Source of the DNA: Cryobacterium sp. MP_M3 | GTDB taxonomy: Bacteria > Actinomycetota > Actinomycetes > Actinomycetales > Microbacteriaceae | NCBI RefSeq assembly: GCF_015752155.1 | Contig: NZ_JADOVI010000020.1 | Coordinates: forward strand, 1-41,590 | Reading direction: 5' to 3' | Length of the DNA: 41,590 nucleotides | Part shown: piece after piece, positions 1 to 8,715 of the stretch | Numbering within the stretch: the first letter of the stretch is position 1 | How the letters are laid out: every line of letters starts with the position of its first letter | Position numbers and translations under genes: made by a program | Notes under the pieces: model-generated | The model's input: only the letters and a program-made list of their open reading frames with translations | Databases searched by the model: none | What the model was told of the DNA's origin: nothing

Positions 1-86
<86 letters not shown>

Positions 87-107
87 ACCACCGGTGGACG
101 GCGCCGC

Positions 108-1322
108 TTACTTCACGTAGCCGTTCGGGTTGAGGACATACTTCGTGGCCGCGCCGGCGTCGAACTCGGCGTACCCGCGCGGGGCATCCTCGAGGGTGAT
201 CGCCTGGGCGTTGACCGCCTTCGCGATCTGCACCTTGTCGTGCAGGATCGCCATCATCAGCTGCCGGTTGTACTTCATCACCGGGCACTGCCCCGTGGTG
301 AACGACAGCGACTTGGCCCAGCCGAGTCCCAGCCGCAGCGACAGGGCACCGATCTTCGCCGCGTCGTCGACCCCGCCCGGGTCACCGGTGACGTACAGCC
401 CGGGGATGCCCATGGCGCCGCCGGCTGCCGTGACCGTCATCAGCGAGTTCAGCACCGTCGCCGGCCGTTCCTCGCCCGCGCTCTGGCCGTGGCCGCGCGC
501 CTCGAAGCCGACCGCGTCCACGCCGGCGTCGACCTCGGGAACCCCGAGGATCTGCTCGATCTGGTCCTGCGGCTCACCCTTGCGGAGGTCGATCGTCTCG
601 CAGCCGAAGCTGCGGGCCTGAGCCAGCCGCTCCTCATTGAGGTCGCCGACGATGACGACGGCGGCACCCAGCAGGTGGGCGGATGCCGCGGCGGCGAGGC
701 CGACCGGGCCTGCCCCGGCCACATAGACCGTCGCCCCCGTCCCGACGCCCGCACTCACCGCTCCGTGGTAGCCGGTGGGGAAGATGTCAGAGAGCATGGT
801 CAGGTCCATGATCTTCTCCAGCGCCTGGTCGCGGTCGGGGAACTTCAGCAGGTTCCAGTCCGCGTACGGCACAAGCACGTACTCGGCCTGCCCGCCGACC
901 CAGCCGCCCATGTCGACGTAGCCGTAGGCGCTGCCGGGGCGGTCAGGGTTGACGTTGAGGCAGATCCCGGTCTTGCGCTCCTTGCAGTTCCGACACCGCC
1001 CGCAGGAGATGTTGAACGGCACCGAGACGATGTCCCCGACCTTGATGAACTCGACGTCGGGCCCGGCCTCGACCACCTCACCGGTGATCTCGTGCCCGAG
1101 GACGAGGTCCATCGGTGCGGTCGTGCGGCCGCGCACCATGTGCTGGTCCGAGCCGCAGATGTTGGTGGTGACCGTGCGGAGGATGACGCCGTGCGGCACC
1201 TTCCTGCCGACGTTCGCCGGGTTCACGCCCGGCCCGTCCTTCAGTTCGAAGCTCGGGTAGTCGATGTCGATGACCTCGACGTGACCCGGGCTCTTGTAGG
1301 CAACTGCTCTGTTCCCCGTCAT
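108..1322 (-). CDS. fdhA: Glutathione-independent formaldehyde dehydrogenase (zinc alcohol dehydrogenase superfamily)
   Basis: A 404-residue cytosolic enzyme expected to oxidise formaldehyde to formate with NAD+ without free glutathione, as in Pseudomonas putida FdhA (about 398 aa). The N-terminal catalytic GroES-like domain has NICGSDQHM (catalytic zinc Cys), LGHEITGEVVE (zinc His/Glu) and a structural zinc loop with four cysteines around SCGRCRNCKERKTGIC. A Rossmann NAD domain follows with GAGPVGLAAAASAHLLGA. The long insertion after the zinc loop (NPDRPGSAYGYVDMGGW) is typical of this subfamily. It is divergent from the molybdopterin operon and shares a 175-bp intergenic region with it; a functional link, for example formate feeding a molybdoenzyme, is only speculation. 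The ATG start at 1322 gives a complete N-terminus. Confidence 0.9.
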   Translation of the reverse strand: MTGNRAVAYKSPGHVEVIDIDYPSFELKDGPGVNPANVGRKVPHGVILRTVTTNICGSDQHMVRGRTTAPMDLVLGHEITGEVVEAGPDVEFIKVGDIVSVPFNISCGRCRNCKERKTGICLNVNPDRPGSAYGYVDMGGWVGGQAEYVLVPYADWNLLKFPDRDQALEKIMDLTMLSDIFPTGYHGAVSAGVGTGATVYVAGAGPVGLAAAASAHLLGAAVVIVGDLNEERLAQARSFGCETIDLRKGEPQDQIEQILGVPEVDAGVDAVGFEARGHGQSAGEERPATVLNSLMTVTAAGGAMGIPGLYVTGDPGGVDDAAKIGALSLRLGLGWAKSLSFTTGQCPVMKYNRQLMMAILHDKVQIAKAVNAQAITLEDAPRGYAEFDAGAATKYVLNPNGYVK

Positions 1323-1497
1323 GAAAGTGCCTTCCTAGTTCCTTGTCGGATTACCTCGAAACGCGACCGCAACGGCCGCGCGAGACTGCATGGATTCTCT
1401 AGTTGGTGCTCTACCACTCGACTACAAAGACCCTGAGAATTCAAGGTGATTCTCGAATCCGGATCTCATCCCCCGCATCTGCGCCTAGCGTTGGGGC
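1323..1497. promoter_or_regulatory. Divergent intergenic region with repeated ATTCTC/GAGAAT elements
   Basis: This 175-bp region separates fdhA (leftward) from the moeZ-like gene (rightward). It contains ATTCTC near 1395, GAGAAT at 1435-1440 and ATTCTC at 1449-1454. The last two form a 6-bp inverted repeat with an 8-nt spacer. These could be binding sites controlling either gene, but no convincing -35/-10 pair was found and short repeats arise by chance. Confidence 0.25.
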
Positions 1498-2709
1498 ATG
1501 GCCCTTTCCCCTCTCGTCGAGCCCGTCGCGCAGCTCAGCGCCGCCGAGTCCGCTCGCACCGCCCGCCAACGCCGTCTCCCCCAGTTGAACGAGCTCGGCC
1601 AGCGCCGCCTCGCCAACGCCCGGGTGCTCGTGCTCGGCGCCGGGGGTCTCGGCTCCCCCGCCCTGGTCTACCTGGCGGCCGCCGGGGTCGGCACCATCGG
1701 CATCGTCGACAGCGACGACGTGGAGCCCAGCAACCTGCAGCGGCAGATCGTGCACGGGACTCAAGACATCGGCCGGCCGAAGGTGGTCAGCGCGGCGGAG
1801 TCGATCGCGGCGATCGCGCCGGAGGCGACCGTGGTGCAGCACGCCGAACGGCTCACCGCCGACAACGCGGAGGCGATCATCGGCGGCTACGACGTGGTCA
1901 TCGACGGCACCGACAACTTCCCGACCCGGTTCCTGGTCAACGACGTCTGCGCCGCGCTCGGACTGCCGCTGGTCTGGGCATCCGTGCTGCGCTTCGACGC
2001 CCAGTTGTCGGTGTTCTGGGCCACACCCCCGAAGGGCAGCGGCCTGGTCGGGGTGCACCTGCGCGACCTGTTCCCTCTACCGCCCGCCGACGGCGAGGTG
2101 CCCAACTGCGCCGAGGCCGGTGTGCTCGGCGCCCTCTGCGGGCAGGTCGGCTCGCTGATGGCCACCGAAGCGATCAAACTCATCGCCGGGATCGGCACCC
2201 CGCTGATCGGGCGCATTCTCGTGATCGACGCCCTGTCGGGCCGTTTCAGTGAGGTCCCGCTGGTCGGCACCGGCATCGCCGCCGCCGACCCCCGGCCGGC
2301 CCCGGCCACCCCGGAGGCGGTCCCGGACTGGCCGTTGCTCACCGCGACCGAGCTCGCGGCCCGCCTGGCCGGGCGGGACGCGGGGGGCGACCCGTTCCTC
2401 GTCGTCGACGTGCGGGAACCCGACGAGCATGCCGAGAGCGCGGTGCCCGGCGCCGTGCTGCTGCCCCTGGGCCGTCTCCTCACCGAGGAAGGCCGCGCGA
2501 CCCTGCCGGCGGACGTGCCGCTCGTGCTGCACTGCCATCAGGGCTCGCGTGCGCAGACCGCGGCGACCGCCCTGCACCGGGCCGGATTCACCGGGCTGTC
2601 CCTGCTCTCGGGCGGGATCGTCGCCTGGGACGCCGCGGTGGCCGCCGGCGACGCGCCCGGCGAGGGCAGCAAGTGGGCCGCGGCCGACGCCCGCCCGGCC
2701 GGGAGCTGA
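1498..2709 (+). CDS. moeZ: MoeZ-type adenylyltransferase/sulfurtransferase (ThiF domain plus rhodanese)
   Basis: A 403-residue protein that should adenylate the C-terminal Gly-Gly of MoaD (and possibly other sulfur carriers) and then load sulfur from its rhodanese domain, giving the thiocarboxylate used by molybdopterin synthase. Residues about 20-255 are a ThiF/MoeB fold with the ATP loop GAGGLGSPALVYLAAAG and NLQRQIVH. The MoeB zinc CxxC is absent; HLRDLFP followed by PNCAEAGVLGALCG fits mycobacterial MoeZ instead. Residues about 280-395 are rhodanese, with active-site Cys in LHCHQGSRAQ and a GGIVAW tail. It is the first gene of the moe/moa/mob operon, with moeA starting 2 nt after its stop. 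The Shine-Dalgarno is weak, so the start is the least certain part. Confidence 0.88.
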   Translation: MALSPLVEPVAQLSAAESARTARQRRLPQLNELGQRRLANARVLVLGAGGLGSPALVYLAAAGVGTIGIVDSDDVEPSNLQRQIVHGTQDIGRPKVVSAAESIAAIAPEATVVQHAERLTADNAEAIIGGYDVVIDGTDNFPTRFLVNDVCAALGLPLVWASVLRFDAQLSVFWATPPKGSGLVGVHLRDLFPLPPADGEVPNCAEAGVLGALCGQVGSLMATEAIKLIAGIGTPLIGRILVIDALSGRFSEVPLVGTGIAAADPRPAPATPEAVPDWPLLTATELAARLAGRDAGGDPFLVVDVREPDEHAESAVPGAVLLPLGRLLTEEGRATLPADVPLVLHCHQGSRAQTAATALHRAGFTGLSLLSGGIVAWDAAVAAGDAPGEGSKWAAADARPAGS

Positions 2710-2711
2710 CG

Positions 2712-4070
2712 GTGCCCGACAAGGGGACAGCGCACAGCCACGAACGGAAGCTCGGCCACGGAAAAGCGCACGGACACGATGACCGCCACGCGGCGGATGC
2801 CTGCGCCGCCCCGGCCGACGCCGAGACCGTGGCCGAACACCTGGCCGCCGTGCTCGCGGTGGCCACCCCGCTGGCACCGGAACTGACCTCGCTCGACACG
2901 GCGCACGGCCTGGTGCTGGCCGAGGACGTCCGGAGCGCGACCGCAACACCCCCGTTCGACAACTCGGCCATGGACGGGTACGCCGTGCGCCGCGACGACC
3001 TGCTGGACGCCTCCGAAGACAACCCGGTCACCCTGCAGGTGATCGCCGACCTCGCCGCCGGCACGAGCGAGAACCCGGCCCTGGACCCGGGCCAGGCCGC
3101 CCGGATCATGACCGGCGCGCCGCTGCCCGACGGCGCGGACGCCGTGGTGCCGATCGAGGACACCGACCGGGGCGGCCTCTACTTCGCCACCGTGCTGCGC
3201 GCGCCCGAGCCGGCCGCGCACATCCGTCGCACTGGTGAGGACGCCCAGGCCGGCGATACCGTGCTCACCGCCGGTTCGGTGCTCTGGCCGACCCGGATCG
3301 CCGCCGCCGCCAGCGCCGGGCGATCCTCGATGCTCGCGCACCCGGCCCCGCGGGTCGCCGTGATCTCGACCGGCAGCGAGCTGGTCACCCCGGGTGATGT
3401 GCCCCGGCGCGGCCAGATCCCCGACTCGAACTCCTACCTCCTCGCCGCCGCCGTGGCCGAGGCCGGTGCCGTGCCGATCCGGATCGGGGCGGTGCCCGAC
3501 GACGAGAACACGCTCCGTGACCTGCTGGCCACCCTCGCCGACACCGTCGACGCCATCGTGCTCTCCGGCGGGGTGAGTGTGGGAGCCTACGACGTGGTCA
3601 AGGCCGTGCTCGCGCCGCTGCCCACCATGACGTTCGGCCCGGTCAGGATGCAGCCGGGCAAGCCGCAGGGATTCGGCCGCTGGCCGGCCGGTGACGACGG
3701 AGCCCCCGGACCGGTCATCTTCGCACTTCCCGGCAACCCGGTGAGCGCCTACGTGTCGTTCGAGGTGTTCGTGCGGCCGGCCCTGCGCCGGCTGGCCGGC
3801 CACACCGAACTGCACCGGCCCACGATCACCGCCTCCGCCGCCACGGGCTGGAACTCGCCCCTGGGGCGCGCGCAGTACATGCCGGTGACCATCGAGCGCA
3901 CGGGCGCGGACTCCCGGGTTCGCCCCGCGGCGGCCGGTGGCTCCGGTTCCCACCTCGTGGCCGGTCTCGGCCAGGCCACCGGGCTCGCCCTCGTTCCGGA
4001 GGATGTGACCCGGATTGACGAGGGTGACCTCCTGACTGTCATGCTGTTGCTGTGCCCACAACTCCCGTGA
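2712..4070 (+). CDS. moeA: Molybdopterin molybdenumtransferase MoeA with His-rich N-terminus
   Basis: A 452-residue protein catalysing molybdate insertion into adenylylated molybdopterin. MoeA signatures appear in order: MDGYAVRRDDL, MTGAPLPDGADAVVPIED, ISTGSELVTPG, DSNSYLLAAAV, LSGGVSVGAYDVV, KPQGFG and FALPGNPVSAYVSFEVF. GTG 2712 is chosen because it lies 2 nt after the moeZ stop and behind GGGAG; an earlier in-frame start at 2673 would lie inside moeZ. The first 30 residues are charged and carry six histidines (AHSHERKLGHGKAHGHDDRH), which is not part of the usual MoeA fold and may bind metal. The 3' end overlaps moaC by 19 nt. Confidence 0.92.
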   Translation: MPDKGTAHSHERKLGHGKAHGHDDRHAADACAAPADAETVAEHLAAVLAVATPLAPELTSLDTAHGLVLAEDVRSATATPPFDNSAMDGYAVRRDDLLDASEDNPVTLQVIADLAAGTSENPALDPGQAARIMTGAPLPDGADAVVPIEDTDRGGLYFATVLRAPEPAAHIRRTGEDAQAGDTVLTAGSVLWPTRIAAAASAGRSSMLAHPAPRVAVISTGSELVTPGDVPRRGQIPDSNSYLLAAAVAEAGAVPIRIGAVPDDENTLRDLLATLADTVDAIVLSGGVSVGAYDVVKAVLAPLPTMTFGPVRMQPGKPQGFGRWPAGDDGAPGPVIFALPGNPVSAYVSFEVFVRPALRRLAGHTELHRPTITASAATGWNSPLGRAQYMPVTIERTGADSRVRPAAAGGSGSHLVAGLGQATGLALVPEDVTRIDEGDLLTVMLLLCPQLP

Positions 4071-4549
4071 CCCCGCAGCCCTTCACCCACCTCGATTCGG
4101 CCGGCCAGGCCCGGATGGTGGACGTCACCGACAAGCAGCCCACCGTGCGCAGCGCCACCGCGGCCGGGTTCGTGCGCTGCGGCCCGAAGGTGGTGGCCGC
4201 GCTCCGCGACGGCAGCACCCCGAAGGGTGACGTGCTCGCGGTCGCCCGGATCGCCGGCATCCAGGGTGCCAAGAAGTGCGCCGACCTGCTCCCCCTCGCC
4301 CACGTCATCGGCGTGCACGGTGCCGCCGTCGACCTCGTGATCGAGGACGAAGGTGTGCGGGTGACCGCCACCGTGCGCACCGCCGACCGTACCGGCGTGG
4401 AGATGGAGGCGCTGACCGCGGTCTCCATCGCGGCACTGGCCGTCGTCGACATGGTCAAGGGCCTGGACAAGTCGGTGCTGATCGAGAACGTGCGCCTGAT
4501 CACCAAGACCGGCGGCAAGTCGGGCGACTGGCACCGCAGCGACGGCTGA
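4052..4549 (+). CDS. moaC: Cyclic pyranopterin monophosphate synthase MoaC
   Basis: A 165-residue enzyme that converts 3',8-cyclo-GTP into cyclic pyranopterin monophosphate, the second half of the first Moco step. The family pattern is clear: MVDVTDKQPTVRSATA near the N-terminus, GDVLAVARIAGIQGAKKCADLLPLAH, then TGVEMEALTAVSIAAL and DMVKGLDKSV. Length is normal. The GTG start at 4052 overlaps the moeA 3' end by 19 nt; a later start would trim only a few residues before HLDSAGQA. The partner MoaA is not encoded in this window, so it must come from elsewhere. Confidence 0.95.
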   Translation: MPTTPVTPQPFTHLDSAGQARMVDVTDKQPTVRSATAAGFVRCGPKVVAALRDGSTPKGDVLAVARIAGIQGAKKCADLLPLAHVIGVHGAAVDLVIEDEGVRVTATVRTADRTGVEMEALTAVSIAALAVVDMVKGLDKSVLIENVRLITKTGGKSGDWHRSDG

Positions 4550-4551
4550 CC

Positions 4552-5253
4552 GTGCCGAGCCCCGCTTCGCAGCCCGAGAACGCCGCGCCGGCCGTCGACC
4601 TGATCGTGCTCGCCGGCGGCCGCGGCAGCCGGCTGGGCGGCGCGTTCAAGCCCGCCGTCGAGGTCGCCGGCCGCACCCTGCTGGCCCGGGTTCTGGACGC
4701 CCGCGGGCTCGCCCGCCGCGTCGTCGTCGTCGGGCCGGATGCCGCCCGCGACGCGGCGGGCCCGCAGCCGGCGCCACTGATCTGGGCGCTGGAGGACCCT
4801 CCCTTCGGCGGGCCGGTCGCCGGCATCGTCGCCGGGCTGGCCGCGCTCGAACGGGCCGAACCCGATCCGCACTCGGCCGGCAGCGCCTGGCTACTCGTGC
4901 TGGCCTGCGACCTGCCCTGGGCGGCGGATGCCGCACGATTGCTGGTCGCGGCGGTCACCGATCCGGCGTCCGGGGCGGCGCACCCCGACGGGTTCCACCT
5001 CGTCGACGCCGACGGCCGGGAACAGTGGCTCGCCGGGATCTACCGCGGTGAGGCACTCCGGGACAGCATGCGGCGGCTCGGGAGCGAAGCGCGGGGCGCG
5101 AGCATGCGGCAGCTGCTCTCCGGCTTCTCGCTGCGCGGCATCCGTGACCCCGGCCAGGCGGGGCGCGACGTGGACACGTGGCAGGATGTTCGGGAGAGCA
5201 CCGCGCTCCTGAACCCGTCGCGGAGCAACCCACCGAGGAGTTTCATCCCATGA
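4552..5253 (+). CDS. mobA: Molybdenum cofactor guanylyltransferase-like protein (MobA family)
   Basis: A 233-residue nucleotidyltransferase expected to transfer GMP to Mo-molybdopterin, giving the bis-MGD cofactor that NarG needs. It has the N-terminal nucleotide loop LAGGRGSRLGGAFKPAVEV, the FGGPVAGIVAGL segment and the metal-binding LACDLPWA motif. GTG 4552 follows the moaC stop by 2 nt, and the longer in-frame upstream extension would lie inside moaC. The stop overlaps the next gene in an ATGA junction. The glycine loop carries Leu-Gly-Gly-Ala where MobA proteins usually have Met-Gly-x-Asp, so substrate preference (GTP versus CTP) should be treated cautiously. Confidence 0.82.
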   Translation: MPSPASQPENAAPAVDLIVLAGGRGSRLGGAFKPAVEVAGRTLLARVLDARGLARRVVVVGPDAARDAAGPQPAPLIWALEDPPFGGPVAGIVAGLAALERAEPDPHSAGSAWLLVLACDLPWAADAARLLVAAVTDPASGAAHPDGFHLVDADGREQWLAGIYRGEALRDSMRRLGSEARGASMRQLLSGFSLRGIRDPGQAGRDVDTWQDVRESTALLNPSRSNPPRSFIP

Positions 5254-5537
5254 GCACGCAGGCACCCCTTCCGCCGGAAGCCCTCGACGACTGGCTGGCC
5301 GCCCTCGCCGCCGCCCTCGACCTCGACCCGGCCGACATCCCCGTCGGCCTGCTGCTCGACGTGGCCCGCGATGTGGCCCACGGTGTGGCCAGGCCGGCGG
5401 CGCCGCTGAGCACCTTCCTGGTCGGGCTCGCCGCCGCGCGGAACGGCGGCACGGCCGTGGACATCGAACGCGCCGCCGCCCTGGCGACCGGGCTGGCCCT
5501 GACCTGGGCCGACGACCACCCCCAGGACGGTCGCTGA
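5250..5537 (+). CDS. Small DUF6457-like protein
   Basis: A 95-residue acidic, helical protein without signal peptide or membrane segment. It resembles DUF6457, a small domain found next to or fused with MobA-like proteins in actinobacteria; this is recall from sequence style, not a search. Visible features are LDDWLAALAAALDLDPADIP at the N-terminus and ATGLALTWADDH near the end. It sits inside the Moco operon, overlapping mobA by 4 nt and moaD by 1 nt, so it is translationally coupled to both. A role in Moco assembly follows only from this context. Confidence 0.65.
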   Translation: MSTQAPLPPEALDDWLAALAAALDLDPADIPVGLLLDVARDVAHGVARPAAPLSTFLVGLAAARNGGTAVDIERAAALATGLALTWADDHPQDGR

Positions 5538-5776
5538 TGGCCACCGTGCGGTTCTTCGCCGGCGCCGCCGAGGCCGCTGCCAGCGACGGCGCCGCGATCG
5601 ACGCCGGCACCATCGGCGAGCTGCGCAGCCTGCTCGGCACGCGGTTCGGTGCCGAGTTCACCCGCATCCTCGGGCTCTGCTCGCTCCTCGTGAACGGGAC
5701 CCGGGCAACGGATGACGCGGTCACCCTCGCACCGACCGACACCATCGACGTGCTCCCGCCCTTCGCCGGCGGCTGA
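5537..5776 (+). CDS. moaD: Molybdopterin synthase sulfur-carrier subunit MoaD
   Basis: A 79-residue ubiquitin-fold protein ending in the diagnostic Gly-Gly (PPFAGG). The C-terminal glycine is adenylated and thiocarboxylated by the MoeZ-like protein of the same operon and donates sulfur to MoaE. The family hallmark VLPPFAGG and the LVNGTRA turn are visible. It starts in a TGATG overlap with the preceding gene. Its catalytic partner MoaE is not next to it but lies 24 kb away at 29596-30054. It is the last gene before the terminator at 5795. Confidence 0.92.
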   Translation: MATVRFFAGAAEAAASDGAAIDAGTIGELRSLLGTRFGAEFTRILGLCSLLVNGTRATDDAVTLAPTDTIDVLPPFAGG

Positions 5777-5794
5777 CACTCCGGCGACGGACGC

Positions 5795-5825
5795 AAGTCG
5801 GCCGAGCGCAAAGTGCCGATTTTTC
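5795..5825 (+). terminator. Rho-independent terminator of the molybdenum-cofactor operon
   Basis: AAGTCGGC (5795-5802) pairs with GCCGATTT (5815-5822), an 8-bp stem with one G-U pair and a 12-nt loop, running straight into TTTTT. It lies 18 nt after the moaD stop and isolates the Moco operon from narK, whose promoter should lie between here and 5921. Confidence 0.7.
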
Positions 5826-5921
5826 ACGGTGTTCCCACGTTGTCGCGACGCGCGCGCACCGTCAGGGTGGTAGGTACGCGGGCCGTCGGCGCCCGACCGC
5901 ACACCCAGGCCAAGGAAGCAT

Positions 5922-7247
5922 ATGTCAGCCGCCTCTTCCGCACTCGTCGCCTCGAAGCTCAACCCGGACCTGTCCAACTGGGATCCGGAGCACGAAGAAA
6001 CCTGGGATTCCCGGCTCGCCTGGCGCACCCTCTGGATCACGACCTACGTCCTGACGCTGAGTTTCGCTGCCTGGTACCTGGTCAGTGCGATCGCTCCTCG
6101 CCTCAACGACATCGGCTATTCGCTGGCCCCCGGCCAGCTGTACTGGCTCGTCGCCCTGCCCGGCCTGGCCGGCGGCCTGCTCCGCCTGGTCTTCATGTTC
6201 CTCCCGCCGATCATGGGCACCCGCGCGCTGGTGGCCATGTCATCGGCGTTGTTGGTGCTCCCCATGCTCGGCTGGACCCTGGCTGCCAGGGACACGTCAA
6301 CGCCGTACTGGGTGCTGCTCGCCCTCGCCTTCGCGGCCGGCATCGGCGGCGGCGCGTTCTCGGGGTTCATGGCCTCGACGAGTTACTTCTTCCCGAAGCG
6401 GCTGGCCGGCACGGCCCTCGGCCTGCAGGCCGGCCTCGGCAACTTCGGCATCGGCCTGATCCAGCTGCTGCTCCCCTGGGTGGTCGGTTTCGGGCTGCTC
6501 GGCACCGCCGCGCTCACCCCGCAGAGCAGCGGCAACGGCCAGCTGGTCTGGCTGCACAACGGCGGCCTCGTGCTGATCCCCTGGGCGCTGCTCGGCACCG
6601 CCCTGGCGATCGTCTACCTGCGCCGGGTGCCGGTGAAGGCGAACTTCCGCGAACAGATGGACATCTTCCGGATCAAGCACACCTGGATCATGACCGCCAT
6701 CTACCTGATGAGCTTCGGCGCGTTCAGCGGGCTCGCCGCCCAGATGGGGCTGATCATCCTCAACGTCTACGGCGACTTCCCGGACGCCCCGAACCCGCTG
6801 GCCTTCGCCTTCATCGGCCCGGTCGTCGGCGCGCTCGTCCGCGCGGCGAGCGGCCCGGGCTGCGACCGGTGGGGCGGCGCGATCTTCACCTTCATCGGCG
6901 GAGCCGGAATGGTGGTCGGCACGGTCTTCACCGCGTTCTTCCTCAACCCCACCCGGGTGGAGGAGTTCTGGGGCTTCCTGACCGGGATGATCGTGATCTT
7001 CTTCTTCTCCGGGATGGCCAACGCCGGCACCTTCAAGCAGATGCCGATGATCTTCCCGAAACGCCAGGCCGGCGGCGCCATCGCCTGGACCTCCGCGATC
7101 GCCGCCTTCGGGCCGTTCATCGTGGGGATCTCGCTCACGGCCATCAGCCCGACCGCGTTCTTCATCGGCTGCGCCGTGTTCTGCGTCTTCTGCACCGGCC
7201 TCGCCTGGTACTACTACGCCCGCCCGGGAGCGCCCTTCCCCGGCTGA
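5922..7247 (+). CDS. narK: Nitrate/nitrite transporter NarK (MFS)
   Basis: A 441-residue, 12-helix major facilitator protein for nitrate uptake and/or nitrate/nitrite exchange at the cytoplasmic membrane. Two nitrate-signature glycine-rich regions are visible: the first around GIGGGAFSGFMASTSYFFPK with LGLQAGLGNFG, the second around GMANAGTFKQMPMIFPKRQA. The start is ATG 5922, preceded by AAGGAAG at good spacing. It stands alone between the Moco terminator and a convergent gene. It should supply substrate to the NarGHI complex encoded at 7942-14848, whose active site faces the cytoplasm. Confidence 0.93.
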   Translation: MSAASSALVASKLNPDLSNWDPEHEETWDSRLAWRTLWITTYVLTLSFAAWYLVSAIAPRLNDIGYSLAPGQLYWLVALPGLAGGLLRLVFMFLPPIMGTRALVAMSSALLVLPMLGWTLAARDTSTPYWVLLALAFAAGIGGGAFSGFMASTSYFFPKRLAGTALGLQAGLGNFGIGLIQLLLPWVVGFGLLGTAALTPQSSGNGQLVWLHNGGLVLIPWALLGTALAIVYLRRVPVKANFREQMDIFRIKHTWIMTAIYLMSFGAFSGLAAQMGLIILNVYGDFPDAPNPLAFAFIGPVVGALVRAASGPGCDRWGGAIFTFIGGAGMVVGTVFTAFFLNPTRVEEFWGFLTGMIVIFFFSGMANAGTFKQMPMIFPKRQAGGAIAWTSAIAAFGPFIVGISLTAISPTAFFIGCAVFCVFCTGLAWYYYARPGAPFPG

Positions 7248-7311
7248 CATACCACCCCCGCCAACAACGCCTCGCGGCCCCCGAGAAGTGGCGTGGGCCG
7301 GAAAGGCGGGG

Positions 7312-7824
7312 TCAGCCCTTGTTGCCCGAACCGGTGCCGACGCTGTCCGACCAGACGGCGGCGGCGCCGCTGTGGCCGATCCGGATGGCCTGGATCGTGG
7401 TTCCCGTGGAAGCGAGCAGCGCGGCCGCGATCAGGGCGACGGCGATCCAGCGGGGCGACCGGCTGTCCGTGCTTGCCGTGCTTGCCTTGCTTGCCTTGCG
7501 TTCCTGGTAGTTCCACCAGAGCAGCACGGCGGCGACGACGACGAGCCCGATCACCCAGGGCAGCAGACCCTCGGCGAGATCGGCGTGGGTCTCCACCAGC
7601 TTCGACTCCGCGACCCGCTCCTCGAGGCTCTCCCCCGACTCGGTGGACAGCGGAACGAGCACGACGGCCGCCAGCGCCAGGCCGAGCGGCAGGAACCGGG
7701 CCCACCGGCGGAATCGCGGCCACAGCGCGGTGAGGACGATCACGACAGCGGCGGTGGGCACGATGACCTCGGTCGCGTGCACGATCAGCGGATGCATCGG
7801 CAGGCCGAAAAATGTGTCGAACAT
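7312..7824 (-). CDS. DUF2231-type small membrane protein
   Basis: A 170-residue protein with about four membrane segments and the opening GLPMHPLIVHATEVIVP typical of DUF2231, whose conserved histidines in the first helix suggest metal or heme contact. ATG 7824 is preferred because GAGGAG lies just upstream and the family motif begins shortly after; a longer reading to 7854 adds ten basic residues without support. It follows narI after 117 nt on the same strand and converges with narK. Function is unknown; association with the nitrate reductase genes is by position only. Confidence 0.75.
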   Translation of the reverse strand: MFDTFFGLPMHPLIVHATEVIVPTAAVVIVLTALWPRFRRWARFLPLGLALAAVVLVPLSTESGESLEERVAESKLVETHADLAEGLLPWVIGLVVVAAVLLWWNYQERKASKASTASTDSRSPRWIAVALIAAALLASTGTTIQAIRIGHSGAAAVWSDSVGTGSGNKG

Positions 7825-7941
7825 GAGTCTCCTCGGGAGTTTCCGTGCCGACACCGTCCGGCGCCGCCCACGAAACTCATGCTAGGCAGCCTCGCCCCCG
7901 AGGTCCACAAAGGGCAGCCTGTGCTAACCGTGAACGGCCAG

Positions 7942-8715
7942 TTACCGGCGGGTGCCCTCGTGCTCCCGCCCGGTGCCCGGCAGCTCGCTCTTCTCCCAGC
8001 CGCGACGCGGTTTGCGGGAGCCCGATCCGCGGTGCTGATCCCGGGAGCGGTAGACGATGTAAGGCCGCACGAAGTACGCCAGCGGAGCGGAGAACACGTG
8101 CACCAGCCGGGTGAACGGCCAGAGCATGAACAGCAGGGTCGCGCTCAGCACATGCAATTGGAAGAAGAATGGCACGTCGCTCATCAACGAGGGATCCGGC
8201 TGTGCGGAGAGCAGCCCGCGCACCCACGGCGAGATCGTGCCGCGGTAGTCGTAGCCGGCGCCCAGCACCTGGAAGAGCACGGTCGCGGTCGTGCCGAACA
8301 GCAGCGCGGCCCCGAGCAGCAGGTACATGATCTTGTCCATCACCGTGGTGGCCAGCAGCACCCGGGAGTTCAGCCGGCGACGGTAGATCAGGATGCCCAG
8401 ACCGGCCAGGGTCAGCACCGCCGCCACACTGCCGAGCCAGGTGGCGCCGATGTGGTAAATGTGTTCGGTGACGCCGACGAACTCTAGCCATTCCTTCGGC
8501 ACGAGCAGGCCGACGACGTGCCCGCCGAGCACCATCAGGATGCCGTAGTGGAACATCGGCGACCCCCAGCGGAGCAACCGGTTCTCATAGGTCTGGCTCG
8601 ACCGCGAGGTCCAGCCGAACTGGTCGTGCCGGTACCGGAGGATGTGGCCGACGACGAAGACCGCCATGGCCGCATACGGGAACGCCACCCAGAGCAGGAA
8701 GTCGATCGGATTCAT
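7942..8715 (-). CDS. narI: Respiratory nitrate reductase gamma subunit (cytochrome b), NarI
   Basis: A 257-residue, five-helix diheme cytochrome b that oxidises (mena)quinol and passes electrons to NarH. Histidine heme ligands are placed as in the family: in AVFVVGHILRYRHDQFGW, in MFHYGILMVLGGHVVGLLVP and in the C-terminal LWPFTRLVHVFSAP. The start overlaps the narJ stop by 4 nt, so the two are translationally coupled. It is the last nar structural gene of the run. The C-terminal tail after SRDQHRG is basic, hydrophilic and probably cytoplasmic. Confidence 0.95.
   Translation of the reverse strand: MNPIDFLLWVAFPYAAMAVFVVGHILRYRHDQFGWTSRSSQTYENRLLRWGSPMFHYGILMVLGGHVVGLLVPKEWLEFVGVTEHIYHIGATWLGSVAAVLTLAGLGILIYRRRLNSRVLLATTVMDKIMYLLLGAALLFGTTATVLFQVLGAGYDYRGTISPWVRGLLSAQPDPSLMSDVPFFFQLHVLSATLLFMLWPFTRLVHVFSAPLAYFVRPYIVYRSRDQHRGSGSRKPRRGWEKSELPGTGREHEGTRR

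Noticed and set aside
1390..1435. Minus-strand sequence resembling a tRNA 5' half (AGTCGAGTGGTAGAGCACC)
   Set aside because: The D-stem does not pair (GTCG versus GAGC), there is no anticodon stem or T-arm in the following bases, and no acceptor partner is found.
7248..7311. CCCCGCC/GGCGGGG pair between narK and the DUF2231 gene as a terminator
   Set aside because: The arms are separated by about 40 nt and have no T-run, so a functional hairpin is not convincing.
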